Program-made: the position numbers and the translations under genes
Source of the DNA: Parus major
Taxonomy: Eukaryota; Chordata; Aves; Passeriformes; Paridae
Length of the DNA: 64,000 bases
Direction: 5' to 3'
NCBI RefSeq assembly: GCF_001522545.3
Contig: NC_031781.1
Coordinates: 8,437,487-8,501,486, forward strand
Shown: in pieces, positions 61,931 to 64,000 of the stretch
Layout of the letters: the number at the start of each line of letters is the position of its first letter
Numbering within the stretch: position 1 is the first letter of the stretch
Notes under the pieces: model-generated
Databases searched by the model: none
What the model saw: the letters and a program-made list of their open reading frames with translations, nothing else
Told to the model about the DNA's origin: nothing

Positions 61931-64000
61931 TCTTATAACTTATTAAATAGAAATGTTTGCTTCATTAAAATATGCATGTTAAAAACAACATCGGATTCTT
62001 TTCATATGTAGTCAGTAAAGTTCAGACTGAAACTACACCACACAGCATCTTCAGGCAGACCAAATAGCCCATGAGTTGTGCAGGTAGCCATGAAAATTTG
62101 GCAGAACCTCAACACTGTTATTTTTTTCCTGTGAAACCTTTTTTTTTTCTTCTTTAAGAAAAGAAAATTGCAGAAGTTGAAGCTGTACGGTCTAAATGTT
62201 CAGGGTGCAGTGGGCACAGCGTGGATGGAGCATTCCCTGGCTGTGCTGCTTTGCTCCTGGGCAGACCCCAGGCACGGGGGCAGCGCTGTGACCCCAGAGC
62301 TGCCATCTGGGCTGTGATCCCAGAGCACTCCCCCTGCTCCCCCCGGGATCCCTGGGGTTGTTTGCAGAAGGTGTCTCCCTGCACCTGGGGCCAGCACCTC
62401 CAGGCACAGCCATGGAAACCAGCAGATGTTTTCCCAAACACTCTCCTGCTGAAAGCCCCGGTGAAACCTGAGATGCAGTGGCTGCCAAGGACTTTCCTGC
62501 CCCAGCCTTATCAGATTATTTCCTTTTTATAGTTAACTTGTTTTATTAGCCTTGTGGTAGGCACATCAGCGTTAGCCTCCTATGCAATGTTTTTAAACAA
62601 AGCAAAGCTGGATACAGCTGTTGGTGTGAGAGAGCCTTGAGAGCATCTCACCTGTGTCACTCCTGTGTCCCTGTGCACCCTGTCTGGCTGCCTCTTGCCT
62701 GGTGCCCCTTGTGGTTTAATGGCACCGGCTGAAATTAGCAGGAGTTGTCTGGGAAGTTGATGGAGCCTGGTTGCTGCTGTGGCTGGGTTTAGCTCTGGTA
62801 AAAACTGAGCTCTGCTTCACGTGGCCCGCTCTGCCTGGCCTGCACACGGACAGCTGTGGAGTGGCCACAAAAATGACCTTGCTAAGGATAGAAGCATCCA
62901 GGGGTGGTGATGAGAAGAGCTTGGCAGGGTTGATTTTGGGGCCAACAACATTCAGGTACTTCCAGCAGCTCTGCCAGCTGAGGACGGACTGTGTTGGGCA
63001 CAGATCAGTGCCTTGAGGGACATTCTGCTCTTACTCTGGCATCTTGACAAAGGTTTCTAAGTGCAGTGGCTACCTTAGCAGGCAGCTGTGGGGCTTGGGG
63101 TGTTGTGTACGGGTTACTGGTGTCCCAGTGCCTCCTGCTGGGCAGACTTGCAATAGTTCAAGATGCACTTTGAATCTTCAGTATAGAAGATTCAAAGTGC
63201 ATCAGTTTTTTGCCTTTAGGTGTGGAAGTGCTTTTCTACCAATTTGGATGAACTTAAGTTCTTTTTCTTTGCTCGTAGTCTCTCTCCTTGGTGGTGGTGG
63301 TTTGCAGTAGGATTTGGCTGGCTAGTACCTGTGAGTCCCACTGGGAACTTCTTCATGCTTCCTCAGCTGGCCCAGACTGTCCTGTGAGGACTGCACTGGA
63401 GCTGGCAGTGCCCTGGTGGCCAGCTGGAGCCCTGCCTGCTGCTGACCAGTGACCCAGGGCAGCCCCAAGACAGGGCACTGCCCATGGGAACGCATGCTGG
63501 CACATCTGGGGGGGTCACTGGGTATTTTGGTGGGTGGTGGAAGGTAAGCCCCTGCAGCACAGCAGTTACCATGGGATGGTAACTCCAGAGCATTCCAGCC
63601 CCCTGCCTGGTATTGGTGGGATGCATTTGTACATCTCAATGGGCAAAGAGAAGGGGTCTTTGAACATGGTGTTCTGGAGCTCCTCTCAACCCATACACTC
63701 AGCCTGTCCTCATCCTGCAGCCCAAGTCTGCCCTGTAGCTGTCCCTGACAGTGGGCTGTGCTTGTTCCTGTTACACCTTGGGATCTCACTTGTTGCCCAC
63801 TGGCCTTCTCCTTTGGTTTGGGGAGCTGTTGGAGTTCCCTCTTCTGACCCCTCTGGCTGTCCATGGCCTTGGCTCTGTTTCTGATGGCCATCTCTGCAGC
63901 CAGCATGGCAAATACCTCATGTACTGGGGTGTTGCTCAAAACTGAGAATTGCATTTCACCTTGTGCACCTGTGAGTATCTCTAATAAATTAAATATATGC
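61931..64000. other. 3' flank of FLNB
   Basis: I find no coding exon of a neighbouring gene. In mammals DNASE1L3 lies next on the opposite strand, but none of its protein is recognisable here. The flank is GC-rich near 62200-62500 and 63320-63950, with open frames in several frames. It holds a perfect 18-bp inverted repeat at 63162-63203 and an AATAAA at 63983-63988 of unknown use. Confidence 0.6.
63162..63203. repeat. Perfect 18-bp inverted repeat (hairpin)
   Basis: GATGCACTTTGAATCTTC (63162-63179) and its exact reverse complement (63186-63203) flank a 6-base loop, AGTATA. No mismatch occurs in the stem. The next bases out do not pair. Confidence 0.9.

Noticed and set aside
63565..63583. 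GTTACCAT/ATGGTAAC inverted repeat
   Set aside because: Only 8 bp with a 3-base loop; expected by chance in a window of this size.
61931..64000. Exons of DNASE1L3, the usual neighbour of FLNB in mammals
   Set aside because: None of the six frames shows recognisable DNase I family motifs; the gene, if present, lies beyond the window.
1..64000. Prokaryotic features, CRISPR arrays, tRNA or rRNA genes
   Set aside because: The window is a vertebrate intron-rich gene; no direct-repeat array, cloverleaf or rRNA signature was seen.

Overview
This window is a stretch of a bird genome, most probably a passerine songbird. It holds most of one large protein-coding gene, filamin B (FLNB), on the + strand, with its 3' end and about 2 kb of flank. 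The vertebrate exon/intron structure is plain: 46 exons with GT-AG borders and matching phases join into one open frame. Two repeats point to a bird: a CR1 LINE 3' fragment in intron 2, and beside it a complete solo LTR of a family I recognise from songbird genomes, flanked by the 5-bp target duplication TTTAC. The species cannot be named from this.

Layout: 1-14174 is the 3' part of intron 1; exon 1 (start codon, CH1 half of the actin-binding domain) lies upstream. Exons 2-4 (14175-17102) encode CH2. Exons 5-30 (20063-43212) encode immunoglobulin-like filamin repeats 1-15. A 75-nt exon at 44958-45032 is hinge 1. Exons 32-45 (45738-58311) encode repeats 16-23. Exon 46 carries hinge 2 and the start of repeat 24. 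Exon 47 ends at the TAA at 60376-60378. A 3' UTR of about 1.55 kb runs to a triple AATAAA cluster at 61889-61909. Exon numbers are mine: exon 1 is taken as off-window and both cassette exons are counted.

The 45 exons other than cassette exon 26 give 7520 nt, or 2506 residues after the split codon left by exon 1. With an exon 1 of the usual size (about 97 residues) the protein would be about 2600 residues, the known length of vertebrate FLNB. FLNB is separated from FLNA and FLNC by its hinge 2 ([18 protein letters not shown]), its C-terminus ([12 protein letters not shown]) and the repeat 18 start ([13 protein letters not shown]).

Three in-frame exons are likely splice switches: a 90-nt cassette in repeat 13 (37927-38016), the hinge-1 exon, and a 123-nt exon (51080-51202) across the repeat 19/20 border that matches the 41-residue segment known to be skipped in filamin var-1 forms. 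That last exon also holds a basic RRAPS serine site resembling the PKA site of filamin A.

I found no second gene and no novel system. Most remaining sequence is ordinary intron. The best leads are the splice switches, the solo LTR, and a perfect 18-bp hairpin in the 3' flank. Statements about human filamins, the LTR family and known isoforms are from memory; no alignment or search was run.
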